Below, in pieces: positions 32,381 through 41,229 of a DNA stretch of 64,000 nt. Source of the stretch: an uncultured Clostridia bacterium (lineage in GTDB: Bacteria > Bacillota > Clostridia > Christensenellales > CAG-314); NCBI GenBank assembly GCA_944336125.1, contig CALVLA010000007.1, positions 1-64,000 on the forward strand, in the 5' to 3' direction. Each line of letters opens with the position of its first letter. Within the stretch, counting starts at the first letter, position 1. Below the pieces are notes generated by a model. It did not search any database, was not told where the DNA came from, and worked only from the letters and a program-made list of their open reading frames with translations. The translations under genes were made by a program, and so were the position numbers.

Positions 32381-34876
32381 ATGGATGAAAATTTGACGGA
32401 CTACAATCAGGAATTTCAAAACGAAAAAACAGGCGAGATAAAACTTGCCGACGGCACAAAGCTCGTGACCAAAGCCATGGGCGACATTATGCACGACTCA
32501 ATGCTGCCGTATGCCGAATACGTCATTCTGGACAGGGCGTTGCCTCGTGTCGAGGACGGACTCAAGCCCGTGCAAAGGCGTATTCTTTATACCATGTACG
32601 AAATGGGGCTGACGCCTGACAAACCTTACAGGAAATCGGCGGCGGTAGTGGGCGACTGTCTTGCAAAATACCATCCTCACGGCGACACTTCGGTTTACGA
32701 CGCTATGGTGCGTATGGCGCAAAACTTCAACATGCGTATGCCTCTTGTGGACGGACAGGGAAACTTCGGCTCGGTGGACGGCGACAGCGCAGCCGCAATG
32801 AGGTACACGGAAGCTCGAATGACTCCGCTTGCTTTGGAACTTTTGCGCGACATCGACAAAAACACCGTAACATGGGCAAGGAACTACGACGACAGACTGA
32901 AAGAACCTACGATTCTTCCCGGAAGATATCCAAACCTTCTCATAAACGGCAGCACGGGTATCGCAGTAGGCCTTGCGACAAATATTCCGCCGCACAACAT
33001 GAACGAAGTCATTGACGGCGTGATTGCTTTTATCGAAAACAGAAAAATCAAATTGTCCGAAATGATGAAAATCATCAAAGGGCCTGATTTTCCTACCGGC
33101 GGATACTGCATTGTAGGCGAGGAACTTGAAAACGCATATGCGACGGGCAAAGGCAAAATCATTTTGCGTGCAAAAATTCACATCGAAACTCAAAACGACA
33201 AAAAGAGTATCGTAATTACCGAGCTTCCTTATCAGGTAAACAAGGCAAACCTTTTGCAGAAGATACTTGCCGTAAGAGAGGACAAAAAGGAACTTTTGTC
33301 GGGTATTGCCGAAATCGTAGACGAGTCGGACAAAGAGGGTATGCGCGCCGTCATCAAAATCAAAAAGGATTTTGACGCGAACAAAATTTTGCAGGTACTT
33401 TACAAATACACCGATTTGCAGGTTACTTACGGCATAAACATGGTTGCCATTGCAGACGGCAAGCCTCAGCTGATGGGACTTCTCGACATCATAGCTTATT
33501 ACACCAATTATCAGCGAAGCGTCATTATTTCAAGAACCAAATTTGACCTTCAAAACGCAAAAGAAAGAGCTCACATCCTCGAAGGTTTAGTCATTGCCGT
33601 AAAAAACATCGACGAAGTAATCAAAATCATCAAAAAGTCGGGTTCTACCACCGAGGCAAGACAAAATCTCAGGGCAAGGTTTGAGCTGTCGGAAGCGCAG
33701 GCACAGGCGATTTTGGATTTAAGGCTGAGCAGGCTCACTAAACTTGAAATAGACAAGCTTGTAAACGAACTTAAGGAACTGCACGAACTTATCAAAAAAC
33801 TCACTGCCGTACTTGCCGACAAAAACTTGCAGATGGACATCATAAAGACAGAGTTGCAGCAGATAAAACGCAATTACAAAACAGCGCGTAAAACGGTAAT
33901 CACCGATAAAATCGACGAGGTGGTAGTCAGCGCAAAAACCGAGGAAAAACCTCAGGAAGAGTTTGTGGTAGGGCTGACCTATGCGGATACTCTCAAACGC
34001 ATGCCTATCAAGCACGTGTCAATGTCAAACAAAATCGCGGCGGAAAAAGTAAACGGAGCGGACACGCACGTTAGGCTTTTGCTTGCGGCTACCGGAAAGA
34101 CGCTTCATATTTTCACCAACAAAGGCAACTGTTTCAAAATAGACGGCTCGGATATCCCCGAGTGCCGGTGGAGAGAAAAAGGCGTTTCGCTTAAAGAACT
34201 GGTGGGCGGCGTAGGCAAGGACGAAAAAATCGTTTACGTCCAACCGATAGCGGTGGATATGCCTAAAAACGATTTGTATTTCTTTACGAAACAGGGTATG
34301 GTAAAGCGTACTCCGTGGGAAGAATACGGTCTGCTTAAAAAATCTTTCCAAGCGATGAAACTCAAAGAGGACGACGAGATTATCGCCGTACAAAACGAAG
34401 TGCCGCAGTCAAGCATAGTTTTTGTAACAAAGCAGGGCATGGTGCTTAACTTCCAAAAGACCGACATTCCTCAGCAAGGCAGGATTTCAGGCGGCGTAAA
34501 AGGTATGTTGCTTAATGAAAAAGACCAAGTGGTTTTTGCGGGACAGGTAAACGAGGAGGGCGAAATTGCGGTAATTACCGACAAATGCTTCATGAAGCGA
34601 GTGGTCATAGGCGACATCGACGTCATGGCAAGATACCGCAAAGGCGTGAAAATCATCGACTTCAACGGAGCAAACGGAAAGAAAGTTTTGTTTGCTGGTT
34701 ACGTTCAAAATCCTTACTACGTCACTTGTTTTGCCGACGGTGCGTGCAGGGTTTACAGCACCGACGAAATGTCAATCGACAGCAGGACGGGCAGAGGAAA
34801 GCCGCCTAAAGACACCAAAAAGGGAATTGATATTTCCGCCGCGGCCGTATGCTGTACCACAGCGGAAGAATTTTAA
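32381..34876 (+). CDS. type IIA DNA topoisomerase subunit A (ParC/GyrA family)
   Basis: The 831-residue breakage-reunion subunit starts two bases after its partner. The winged-helix domain holds the quinolone-determining region with [10 protein letters not shown] (about 97-106) and the catalytic tyrosine in A-A-M-R-Y-T-E-A-R (about 139-147). A coiled-coil arm (about 360-490) and a beta-pinwheel C-terminal domain (about 530-810) follow. The glycine-rich GyrA box that wraps DNA in gyrase is not seen where expected, so topoisomerase IV is more likely than gyrase. Confidence 0.85.
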   Translation: MDENLTDYNQEFQNEKTGEIKLADGTKLVTKAMGDIMHDSMLPYAEYVILDRALPRVEDGLKPVQRRILYTMYEMGLTPDKPYRKSAAVVGDCLAKYHPHGDTSVYDAMVRMAQNFNMRMPLVDGQGNFGSVDGDSAAAMRYTEARMTPLALELLRDIDKNTVTWARNYDDRLKEPTILPGRYPNLLINGSTGIAVGLATNIPPHNMNEVIDGVIAFIENRKIKLSEMMKIIKGPDFPTGGYCIVGEELENAYATGKGKIILRAKIHIETQNDKKSIVITELPYQVNKANLLQKILAVREDKKELLSGIAEIVDESDKEGMRAVIKIKKDFDANKILQVLYKYTDLQVTYGINMVAIADGKPQLMGLLDIIAYYTNYQRSVIISRTKFDLQNAKERAHILEGLVIAVKNIDEVIKIIKKSGSTTEARQNLRARFELSEAQAQAILDLRLSRLTKLEIDKLVNELKELHELIKKLTAVLADKNLQMDIIKTELQQIKRNYKTARKTVITDKIDEVVVSAKTEEKPQEEFVVGLTYADTLKRMPIKHVSMSNKIAAEKVNGADTHVRLLLAATGKTLHIFTNKGNCFKIDGSDIPECRWREKGVSLKELVGGVGKDEKIVYVQPIAVDMPKNDLYFFTKQGMVKRTPWEEYGLLKKSFQAMKLKEDDEIIAVQNEVPQSSIVFVTKQGMVLNFQKTDIPQQGRISGGVKGMLLNEKDQVVFAGQVNEEGEIAVITDKCFMKRVVIGDIDVMARYRKGVKIIDFNGANGKKVLFAGYVQNPYYVTCFADGACRVYSTDEMSIDSRTGRGKPPKDTKKGIDISAAAVCCTTAEEF

Positions 34877-34890
34877 TAAACTTAATTTTA

Positions 34891-34918
34891 AAAAGCACGG
34901 TTTATCCGTGCTTTTTTT
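34891..34918 (+). terminator. intrinsic terminator of the topoisomerase operon
   Basis: AAAAGCACGG (34891-34900) pairs with CCGTGCTTTT (34906-34915), followed by T. Confidence 0.92.
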
Positions 34919-35058
34919 GTTTTTTGCGGAATAAAAAAACAGCAAGTTAAATAAATTTTACTATAAAAAAGCCTTTAAAGTTTTTGACAAAATTTGACAA
35001 AATGACAGCAAATTTCGGAAATAAAGGCAGTACTATTTTTTTATAATTGTGAGGAAAC

Positions 35059-35832
35059 ATGAGGGTAGCCGTACTGAAAAAAAGTTTTTTGTTTAAGCTG
35101 TCGGCAATTTTTTTGTGTTGTCTGTTTGTGGCGTCGGTTGCGGTTTATTTCCGTTATGACGCTTTGGCAGTTTTTGCGAGCGGCAGAAAAGTTCCCGTTT
35201 ACTCGGTTGATACCGACAAAAGGGTAGTAAGCCTTACTTTTGACGCGGCATGGGGCGCCGACAAAACAAAAGGTATTTTGGACATACTGGACAGTTACGG
35301 CATAAAGGCGACGTTTTTTCTGGTTGGTTTTTGGGTGGACAATTTTCCCGATATGGTGAAGGAAATAGATGCGAGAGGTCACGAGATAGGCACTCACAGC
35401 GAAACGCATCCGCACATGCCAAAACTGACGGCTGAAAAAATGACGGAGGAACTAAAAACCTCATCGCAAAAAATAACGGCAATTAACGGAAAGAGCGTTG
35501 AAATTTTCCGTCCGCCTTTCGGTGATTACAACAACACGCTAATTGAAGTGTGCGAAGCGCAAAATATAATACCTATTCAGTGGGACGTGGACTCGCTGGA
35601 CTGGAAAGGTTATTCCGCGGCGGTTATCAACAAACGAGTTACCGACAAGGTTAAAAACGGCTCGATAGTGCTTTTACACAACAACAGCGACAATATTCTC
35701 GAAGCTTTGCCTCTTGTCATAGAAACGCTTAAACTCAAAGGCTTTTCCTTTGAACCTGTGGGCAACGTAATTTACAAACAAAACTATACTGTCGACAACA
35801 ACGGCGTACAACATAAAAACGACGTACAATAA
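35059..35832 (+). CDS. polysaccharide deacetylase, PdaB-like
   Basis: The 257-residue protein has an N-terminal membrane anchor (about 10-30) and a NodB domain (about 55-240). Motifs are T-F-D-A-A-W-G-A-D (about 60-68), H-S-E-T-H-P-H-M (about 113-120), R-P-P-F-G-D-Y-N (about 153-160) and L-L-H-N. The Y-S-V-D-T lead and F-D-A-A-W-G are typical of the sporulation protein PdaB, suggesting a role in spore cortex or cell wall. GAGGAAA precedes the ATG. Confidence 0.87.
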   Translation: MRVAVLKKSFLFKLSAIFLCCLFVASVAVYFRYDALAVFASGRKVPVYSVDTDKRVVSLTFDAAWGADKTKGILDILDSYGIKATFFLVGFWVDNFPDMVKEIDARGHEIGTHSETHPHMPKLTAEKMTEELKTSSQKITAINGKSVEIFRPPFGDYNNTLIEVCEAQNIIPIQWDVDSLDWKGYSAAVINKRVTDKVKNGSIVLLHNNSDNILEALPLVIETLKLKGFSFEPVGNVIYKQNYTVDNNGVQHKNDVQ

Positions 35833-35841
35833 GGAGGAATT

Positions 35842-36522
35842 ATGAACAACATCGCAACCAACAAGGTTTTTTTAAGCGGAGAAATCGTCTCCACACCTGT
35901 TTTTTCTCACGAAATGTTCGGCGAAGAATTTTTTGAGACCGAAATAGCAGTCAAAAGACTTTCCGAACAAGTGGACGTTATTCCGCTGACCGTAAGCGAA
36001 AGACTCATAACGGAAAAAAATCTCAAACAAGGGGACAAAATTTCACTGGCCGGTCAGTTCCGCAGTTACAACAAAATGGCGGAAGGCAAAAGCAAACTTA
36101 TGCTTACCGTATTTGTCAGGGATATTCTCGATTACGACGAACAGGCAAATCCAAACTCAATCGAACTTATTGGTTTTATATGCAAGCCTACGGTATATCG
36201 CACAACTCCGTTTAATCGTGAAATTTGCGACATGCTGGTAGCGGTAAACAGAGCATACAACAAAAGCGACTACATACCTTGCATTGCATGGGGCAGAAAC
36301 GCGCGTTTCGTAAAATACCTTTCGGTAGGCGAACAGGTTGCCGTTTTCGGAAGAATTCAAAGCCGTGAATATCAAAAGAAAATTTCAGAAGACGAAATAG
36401 TTACCAAAACGGCTTTTGAGGTTTCGGTAAGCAGAATTACCGTAGGCGAAAAGGTAAACGAGCTTCTCGAAAGAAACGACGATGTTTACTACGACAGCTA
36501 CCGTACAGAATACGCAATTTAA
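35842..36522 (+). CDS. tandem OB-fold single-stranded DNA-binding-like protein
   Basis: The 226-residue protein looks like two SSB-type OB folds in a row: residues about 6-100 (N-K-V-F-L-S-G-E-I-V...) and about 105-205 (S-I-E-L-I-G-F-I-C-K-P-T-V-Y-R-T-T..., then I-P-C-I-A-W-G-R-N-A-R-F and the S-V-G-E-Q-V-A-V-F-G-R-I-Q-S-R-E-Y strand). The second copy is closer to SSB. No acidic SSB tail is present. AAGGAGG precedes the ATG, ten bases after the deacetylase. Role in DNA metabolism is inferred from the fold. Confidence 0.7.
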   Translation: MNNIATNKVFLSGEIVSTPVFSHEMFGEEFFETEIAVKRLSEQVDVIPLTVSERLITEKNLKQGDKISLAGQFRSYNKMAEGKSKLMLTVFVRDILDYDEQANPNSIELIGFICKPTVYRTTPFNREICDMLVAVNRAYNKSDYIPCIAWGRNARFVKYLSVGEQVAVFGRIQSREYQKKISEDEIVTKTAFEVSVSRITVGEKVNELLERNDDVYYDSYRTEYAI

Positions 36523-36527
36523 AAAAT

Positions 36528-36553
36528 AAAAGCGGCTTTAAGCCGCTTTTTTT
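36528..36553. terminator. bidirectional terminator between convergent genes
   Basis: AAAAGCGGC (36528-36536) pairs with GCCGCTTTT (36542-36550) around TTTAA, followed by T. Confidence 0.9.
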
Positions 36554-38174
36554 ATTGTCTGCGTTTTTTTCGATATCTCCACACCAAAGCAAATCCTACG
36601 CACAGCAACAAAATAATGCCGATTGCAAGCCCCAATGCCACGGTGTCAGTCATTCCGCCTTTGATAAGGTATTTTGTTTCAACGTAACCGTAAACATCCT
36701 TACCGTCTATCGAAAGCCTTATTTTGGACCATTTTTCGTTTTGTTCGTAAACGTTTACCGTCTGACCGCTTTTTATCCTCGAAATTATTTCAGAGGAAAG
36801 GTCAGCATCGGCGTAAACCGAAAGGCTGCTGCCTATCGGAGGGTTTGCTACGAACATTTCGTAGGTAGGGAGAACTACCGGTGGGTCTTTGAGCTTTCCG
36901 CTGAGAATAAACCCGTATGTATCGTCAATTCGGACAAAGGACCACACTCCGCCGTCAAAGCCCTTTATGTTTGTTATCAAACGGACGGGAGTTGTGTTTG
37001 ATAGAGAAACAATTTGTCCGCCTGCGTCTCTGACTTTATATTCGTTTGAGTTAACGGGCAAAGTGAAAAAGTTTTCGTTTGAGTTGATTGTTACCTTGTC
37101 TGCATTCAAAAGCTCAAAACTTTGTGTTTGAGTTTTGCTTTTTTCCACAAACCCGAAGCAAGGATTTCCTTCGCCGTTGATGTAAAGCACGTAAAGGAAA
37201 TTTTCGTTTGCTATTTCGCTAAGAACAAATACGTATTCGTTTTCGTTTAAGTAACCGTACCAGCCGTTTTCGTCAGCGGCGTACAAAAAGGTGCGAGAGG
37301 TGATTTTCCTTACGTCCAAATCGTCGTCGCCGTCAATTTTGTCGTAATCGGTGGAAAAATCCTTCACGTTTGTGCCAAGCACTAACTGTTGTTTTTGAAG
37401 GTTTCCGTCAATTTTTTTGTAGAAATAAACTTTAAGTCCCGCTGTGTCGCAAACGTACATTTCGTCGCCCGTTACACAAAAGGCTCCGTTTTGAAAATCA
37501 AATTCAAGCAGCGTTTGCCCGTTTTGTGAAATTTTGCCTGGTGCGGCTTCATACGTTTTACCGTCTTCCCAATCTACTGCAAAAGCGCTTTCGGCTTCGT
37601 AATTTGAAAATACGCCGTTTTCGCTTTTGTAAACAACAACGCCGCTTTGAGTTTTTAGAAGATAACAAAAGTCATTGCCGTTTCCTGCCGCGAGGTCAAT
37701 TATTTCGTCGCTGCCAGAAGAGGGGAGAACAATATCGAAATCACCTGCGTTTGCTCCGTCGTTAACAGATGAAAGTTCCTTGCGGTAAATCACGCCGTCA
37801 AGCGAAAGAAAAACAAAGCTGTCGTTTACGTCAAAAGCCGTGAGGTTTTGAGCGGTGATTTTGATTTGCGACATGTCCGTAGGGTTTACGACAAACAATG
37901 CGTTTTCAACTCCGACGTAAACTTTGCCGTTTGACTCCCGTACGAACTTAATTGTTTCGGTAAAACCAAGGCTTTTTGTCTCGCTTTCGCCAAACACGTA
38001 CAAAATACCGCCCTTATCGGTGTTGTCGCCTACGTAAACGTACCGGTCGTCGGCGCACACCGCAGAAGGACTGTCGAAATGCAGGTTTTGCGATACGCTT
38101 TCCAACGCGCAAACATTGATATTTAACGGTAAAAGAAACAGTACCGCCATTAAAAGCACGCACAACTTTTTCAT
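36552..38174 (-). CDS. secreted, membrane-anchored beta-propeller/SH3-type protein
   Basis: The 540-residue protein has a signal peptide (about 1-23), a long beta-rich region (about 30-300) with propeller-like repeats (Y-V-Y-V-G-D, K-V-Y-V-G-V), several bacterial SH3-like segments (about 310-505, with W-S-F-V-R-I-D-D-T-Y-G-F and W-S-K-I-R-L), one membrane helix (about 512-532) and a basic tail. It shares this layout with the protein at 38943. A leaderless promoter drives it. A cell-wall sensor or scaffold role is possible, not shown. Confidence 0.65.
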   Translation of the reverse strand: MKKLCVLLMAVLFLLPLNINVCALESVSQNLHFDSPSAVCADDRYVYVGDNTDKGGILYVFGESETKSLGFTETIKFVRESNGKVYVGVENALFVVNPTDMSQIKITAQNLTAFDVNDSFVFLSLDGVIYRKELSSVNDGANAGDFDIVLPSSGSDEIIDLAAGNGNDFCYLLKTQSGVVVYKSENGVFSNYEAESAFAVDWEDGKTYEAAPGKISQNGQTLLEFDFQNGAFCVTGDEMYVCDTAGLKVYFYKKIDGNLQKQQLVLGTNVKDFSTDYDKIDGDDDLDVRKITSRTFLYAADENGWYGYLNENEYVFVLSEIANENFLYVLYINGEGNPCFGFVEKSKTQTQSFELLNADKVTINSNENFFTLPVNSNEYKVRDAGGQIVSLSNTTPVRLITNIKGFDGGVWSFVRIDDTYGFILSGKLKDPPVVLPTYEMFVANPPIGSSLSVYADADLSSEIISRIKSGQTVNVYEQNEKWSKIRLSIDGKDVYGYVETKYLIKGGMTDTVALGLAIGIILLLCVGFALVWRYRKKRRQ

Positions 38175-38180
38175 GCGATT

Positions 38181-38209
38181 ATTGTAACAAATTTTTTTTC
38201 ATAAGTAAA
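38181..38209 (-). promoter_or_regulatory. leaderless promoter of the propeller/SH3 protein
   Basis: On the minus strand TTTACT (38209-38204) and TACAAT (38186-38181) are 17 bases apart; AATCGC then the ATG follow, with no ribosome binding site. Confidence 0.75.
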
Positions 38210-38330
38210 TAAAATGTACTTTTTTGTCGATTTTCGCCGCTTACGGAATATCGGCATTTTTTACTTTTTTGTCTGCTTAATGTTGCCATATAGATGTCAT
38301 ATTCCGAGTGCTAAAATAAAATAAAAAATC

Positions 38331-38344
38331 CGAACAAATGTTCG
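38331..38344. promoter_or_regulatory. LexA (SOS) box
   Basis: CGAACAAATGTTCG is a perfect match to the Gram-positive LexA/DinR consensus CGAAC-N4-GTTCG. It lies 19 bases upstream of the -35 of the regulator gene at 38464 and is the only perfect box noticed in the intergenic parts of this window. Confidence 0.85.
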
Positions 38345-38362
38345 AATTTGTGGCAGTCGATA

Positions 38363-38392
38363 TTGCTTTTGAATTTTGCGGTTTTTTATAAT
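38363..38392 (+). promoter_or_regulatory. promoter of the sigma-like regulator gene
   Basis: TTGCTT (38363-38368) and a perfect TATAAT (38387-38392) are 18 bases apart, just downstream of the LexA box. Start expected near 38399. Confidence 0.75.
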
Positions 38393-38404
38393 ATCGGTGC
38401 ATCG

Positions 38405-38450
38405 GACAACCGAAGTTGAAAGCCCCGTCAATTGGTTGTCAATTTTTTTT
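38405..38450 (+). terminator. terminator-like leader hairpin before the regulator gene
   Basis: GACAACC (38405-38411) pairs with GGTTGTC (38434-38440), with an inner TTGA/TCAA helix, then AATTTTTTTT. It lies within a few bases of the expected transcription start and ahead of the ribosome binding site, so it can act as an attenuator or as an insulating terminator. Confidence 0.65.
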
Positions 38451-38463
38451 GAAGGAGACAACA

Positions 38464-38946
38464 ATGAACAAAGTAACGGCAAAAACAATTTTGCGTTCTT
38501 ACAAATCGCTTTTTTCAATAGCGGAACAAATTGACGACCTTGTGCTGAAAAGGGCTATGTCTACTCATTCGTTGAAGACCGACTGTGTTTTTTGCTGCGC
38601 CGAAAAGCAGGTTGAGCAGGTGGTGAAGCTGATGAACAAAAAAAACAATCTTATCAACCTCAAGCTTTTGACGGACGAGACGCTTGAGGCACTCGGCGAA
38701 GAGTGCCGTACGGTTTTGAAAAATAAGTACATAGAGTGTTTGAAGCCTGAGGAAACGGCAAAAAGTCTCGGAATAAGTTTGAGGACATATTTCAGAAGGC
38801 TTGACAAAGCCGAAAAGAGTTTCGCGAAGGAGCTTTTAAGACGGGGCTGTGACGACGAATGGTTTAAGGAAAACTATTTTGACCAAAGCTGGCTTAAATA
38901 TCTTTACGAAAACACTTTGGAAAAAGTCGAAAAACAGGAGGCTTAA
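38464..38946 (+). CDS. sigma-70 region-4-like / ArpU-like phage transcription regulator
   Basis: The 160-residue protein has a C-terminal helix-turn-helix (about 95-128) of sigma region 4 type: L-K-P-E-E-T-A-K-S-L-G-I-S-L-R-T-Y-F-R-R. The N-terminal part is helical with a C-V-F-C-C cluster (about 40-44) and no obvious region 2. This size and design resemble phage late-gene activators such as ArpU. AAGGAG precedes the ATG at 38464. LexA box, promoter and hairpin upstream suggest damage-induced expression. It probably controls the head cassette, which has no clear sigma-A promoter. Confidence 0.65.
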   Translation: MNKVTAKTILRSYKSLFSIAEQIDDLVLKRAMSTHSLKTDCVFCCAEKQVEQVVKLMNKKNNLINLKLLTDETLEALGEECRTVLKNKYIECLKPEETAKSLGISLRTYFRRLDKAEKSFAKELLRRGCDDEWFKENYFDQSWLKYLYENTLEKVEKQEA

Positions 38947-39716
38947 AGCAAATCGAGGTCGTCGAAGGTGTCGCCTTCCGACATATATTTTGGTCTCGGC
39001 GGCTGAAACTTTTTTTGATGAGGTTTTTTCTGCGGCATAAAAAGCAAAATGACGATTACCACTGCGGGAATACAAATTAAAAGTATCATGGCTATTTCGA
39101 CGGGAGACGAGCCGTTTGTTTCGGCAGGTTTTTCCGTCTGATTTTCGTCGGGAGTTTCAGGAACCGTTTCGGAAGGAAGCGGCGTAGGATGCGGCGTTAT
39201 CACAAGGTCGGAAAGCTGCCTTTTTTGAACGTATCCGAAGTCTGTGCGGTATTTTACGTAATACCAGTCGGAGTTTTGCCATGCTTTTCCGTAAAAACAT
39301 ACTTCCTGACCGCTAAGCGCGGCTGAAATATCTGCCGCGGACATGTCGGGCGAAGTTTTCAATACGGCGTTGCTTTGGTTTACGTTAAGTATTTCAGTAG
39401 GGTAGTAAGGCGCTACCGGCGGCTGGTCGCACTTGACCACGTCTGCGGCTTTTACGTATCCGCTGATTTTGGTAAATCCGTTTGAATTGTCAAAAAGCTG
39501 TACCGTCAAAAATTCGTTGGCAGATGAATACGCAAATACGTAATACGTCTTTTCAAGTAAAAACAATTTCTGACTGTCCGTGTCAATCGGCTGTTTGAAA
39601 AATACCACGTTATCCGTCTCTATGCGATACCAGCCTCCCGTCTGAGCGGCGGCAGGCTTTGGAACGAACAAAATCGCTATTATCAACAGACAAAAAACTT
39701 TAACAACTTTTTTCAT
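38943..39716 (-). CDS. secreted, membrane-anchored SH3-domain protein
   Basis: The 257-residue protein has a signal peptide (about 1-24, ending A-A-A), two bacterial SH3-like domains (about 26-95 with W-Y-R-I-E, and 105-165 with W-Y-Y-V-K-Y and F-G-Y-V-Q), a P/T/E-rich linker (170-200), one membrane helix (about 204-226) and a K/P-rich cytoplasmic tail with an acidic end. GAGGAAAG precedes the ATG. Its stop overlaps that of the regulator by four bases, and its start faces the terminase gene. Confidence 0.7.
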   Translation of the reverse strand: MKKVVKVFCLLIIAILFVPKPAAAQTGGWYRIETDNVVFFKQPIDTDSQKLFLLEKTYYVFAYSSANEFLTVQLFDNSNGFTKISGYVKAADVVKCDQPPVAPYYPTEILNVNQSNAVLKTSPDMSAADISAALSGQEVCFYGKAWQNSDWYYVKYRTDFGYVQKRQLSDLVITPHPTPLPSETVPETPDENQTEKPAETNGSSPVEIAMILLICIPAVVIVILLFMPQKKPHQKKFQPPRPKYMSEGDTFDDLDLL

Positions 39717-39807
39717 ATTTCTTTCCTCGTCAGCAAAGTATAAATCGGGTATAACTACGCTTTATAGCAATTAATGTAGAAAAAGATAAAAGTGTGGTGA
39801 AAAATAT

Positions 39808-41229
39808 ATGGACGACATTTCGCAGAAAATAAAGCTGATTGAGGCGGAACTTAAAAGACGAAGCCAACTCAAACTTAATTTGTACAACAGCGGCGAAAAG
39901 GTCCATTTGAAACAGCTTGAATTTCACAAGTGTCAAAAGCGAAACAGGTGGGTTTTCGGGGGAAACCGCAGCGGAAAAACAGAGTGCGGTGCCGTCGAGA
40001 CCGTCTGGCTCGCGAGAGGGATACACCCTTACAGGCAAAACAGAAAAGACGTCAGCTGCTGGGTGGTATCGTTGTCAAATCAGGTACAGCGCGACGTTGC
40101 GCAGCAAAAAATTTTGAGTTATCTCGACCCGACGTGGATTGTCGAAGTGGCAATGAACTCGGGCAAAAAAACGGGGCTTGAATACGGCGTAATAGACTAC
40201 ATAGTAATCAAAAACGTATTCGGAGGCCTCAGTAAAATCGGGTTTAAAAGCTGCGAGGCGGGCAGAGAGAAATTTCAGGGCACAAGTCTGGATTTCGTTT
40301 GGTTTGACGAAGAACCTCCAAAGGACATTTACGACGAATGCAAAATGAGGGTGCTTGACAGAAAGGGTGAAATTTTCGGCACAATGACGCCTCTCAAAGG
40401 ACTGACTTTCATATACGAAGAAATTTACCTTAACAAGTACGACTCCGACGAAGTGTGGTGCGAGTTTATGGAATGGGCGGACAATCCTTACCTCGACGAG
40501 GGGGAAACAGAGCTTATGCAGCGCACCATGTCGGAGGAAACGCTCAACAGCAGGCGATACGGAAAGTTTAACAGCGCGGTGGGCCTAGTTTATCCCGAGT
40601 TTGACCCGTCCGTACACGTAATCGAGCCTTTTGACGTTCCTTACGAGTGGCAGGACACGATGTCTATCGACCCCGGTCTCAACAATCCGCTAAGCTGTCA
40701 CTGGTATGCCGTCGATTACGACGGAAACGTTTTCGTCGTGGCTGAGCATTACGCCAAAGGCATGGACGTTTTTTGGCACGCCGACAAGATTAAGGAAAAG
40801 TGCAGACTTTTGAACTGGCACACCGACTCGACGGGAAACTATCAGGCTTTAATCGATTCGGCGGCAAATCAGCGTACGCTTGCTTCAAGCAAAAGCGTCG
40901 CCGAGCTTTTTTGCGAAAACGGCATTTCGGTAAACACAAAAGTAAACAAGGACGTTTTTTCGGGTATCAACCGAGTCAAAGGATATCTCATGCCTTTGGA
41001 CAAAAAACCGCGCCTTTTCATTTTTTCAAACTGCACAAATATGATTAGGGAAATCAAGTCATATTGGTGGGGCGAAAACGATATGCCCAAAAAAATCGAC
41101 GACCACAGCATGGACGAGCTGCGATATTATATTTCTTCCCGTCCCGACGCTCCCAAAAGAAAAACCGAAAAAACCGTTATTCAAAAGGACAAGGAAAAAC
41201 TCATGCGAAAACTCAGGAGCGTCAGATGA
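39808..41229 (+). CDS. terL: phage terminase large subunit
   Basis: TerL is the ATP-driven DNA-packaging motor and headful nuclease. The 473-residue protein is complete: Walker A GGNRSGKT at 51-58, Walker B VWFDEE at 164-169, coupling motif G-T-M-T-P-L-K-G at 191-198, and RNase-H-type nuclease acids D288 (S-I-D-P-G), D350 (I-D-S-A-A) and D436 (S-M-D-E-L). Only a weak ribosome binding site (GTGGTG) and no convincing sigma-A promoter precede it. It heads a run of ten same-strand head genes. Confidence 0.93.
   Translation: MDDISQKIKLIEAELKRRSQLKLNLYNSGEKVHLKQLEFHKCQKRNRWVFGGNRSGKTECGAVETVWLARGIHPYRQNRKDVSCWVVSLSNQVQRDVAQQKILSYLDPTWIVEVAMNSGKKTGLEYGVIDYIVIKNVFGGLSKIGFKSCEAGREKFQGTSLDFVWFDEEPPKDIYDECKMRVLDRKGEIFGTMTPLKGLTFIYEEIYLNKYDSDEVWCEFMEWADNPYLDEGETELMQRTMSEETLNSRRYGKFNSAVGLVYPEFDPSVHVIEPFDVPYEWQDTMSIDPGLNNPLSCHWYAVDYDGNVFVVAEHYAKGMDVFWHADKIKEKCRLLNWHTDSTGNYQALIDSAANQRTLASSKSVAELFCENGISVNTKVNKDVFSGINRVKGYLMPLDKKPRLFIFSNCTNMIREIKSYWWGENDMPKKIDDHSMDELRYYISSRPDAPKRKTEKTVIQKDKEKLMRKLRSVR

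Noticed and set aside
38244-38306. Eight-base inverted repeat CGGAATAT / ATATTCCG spaced by 47 bases in the regulator's upstream gap
   Set aside because: Too far apart for one operator and short enough to arise by chance; kept out in favour of the perfect LexA box.
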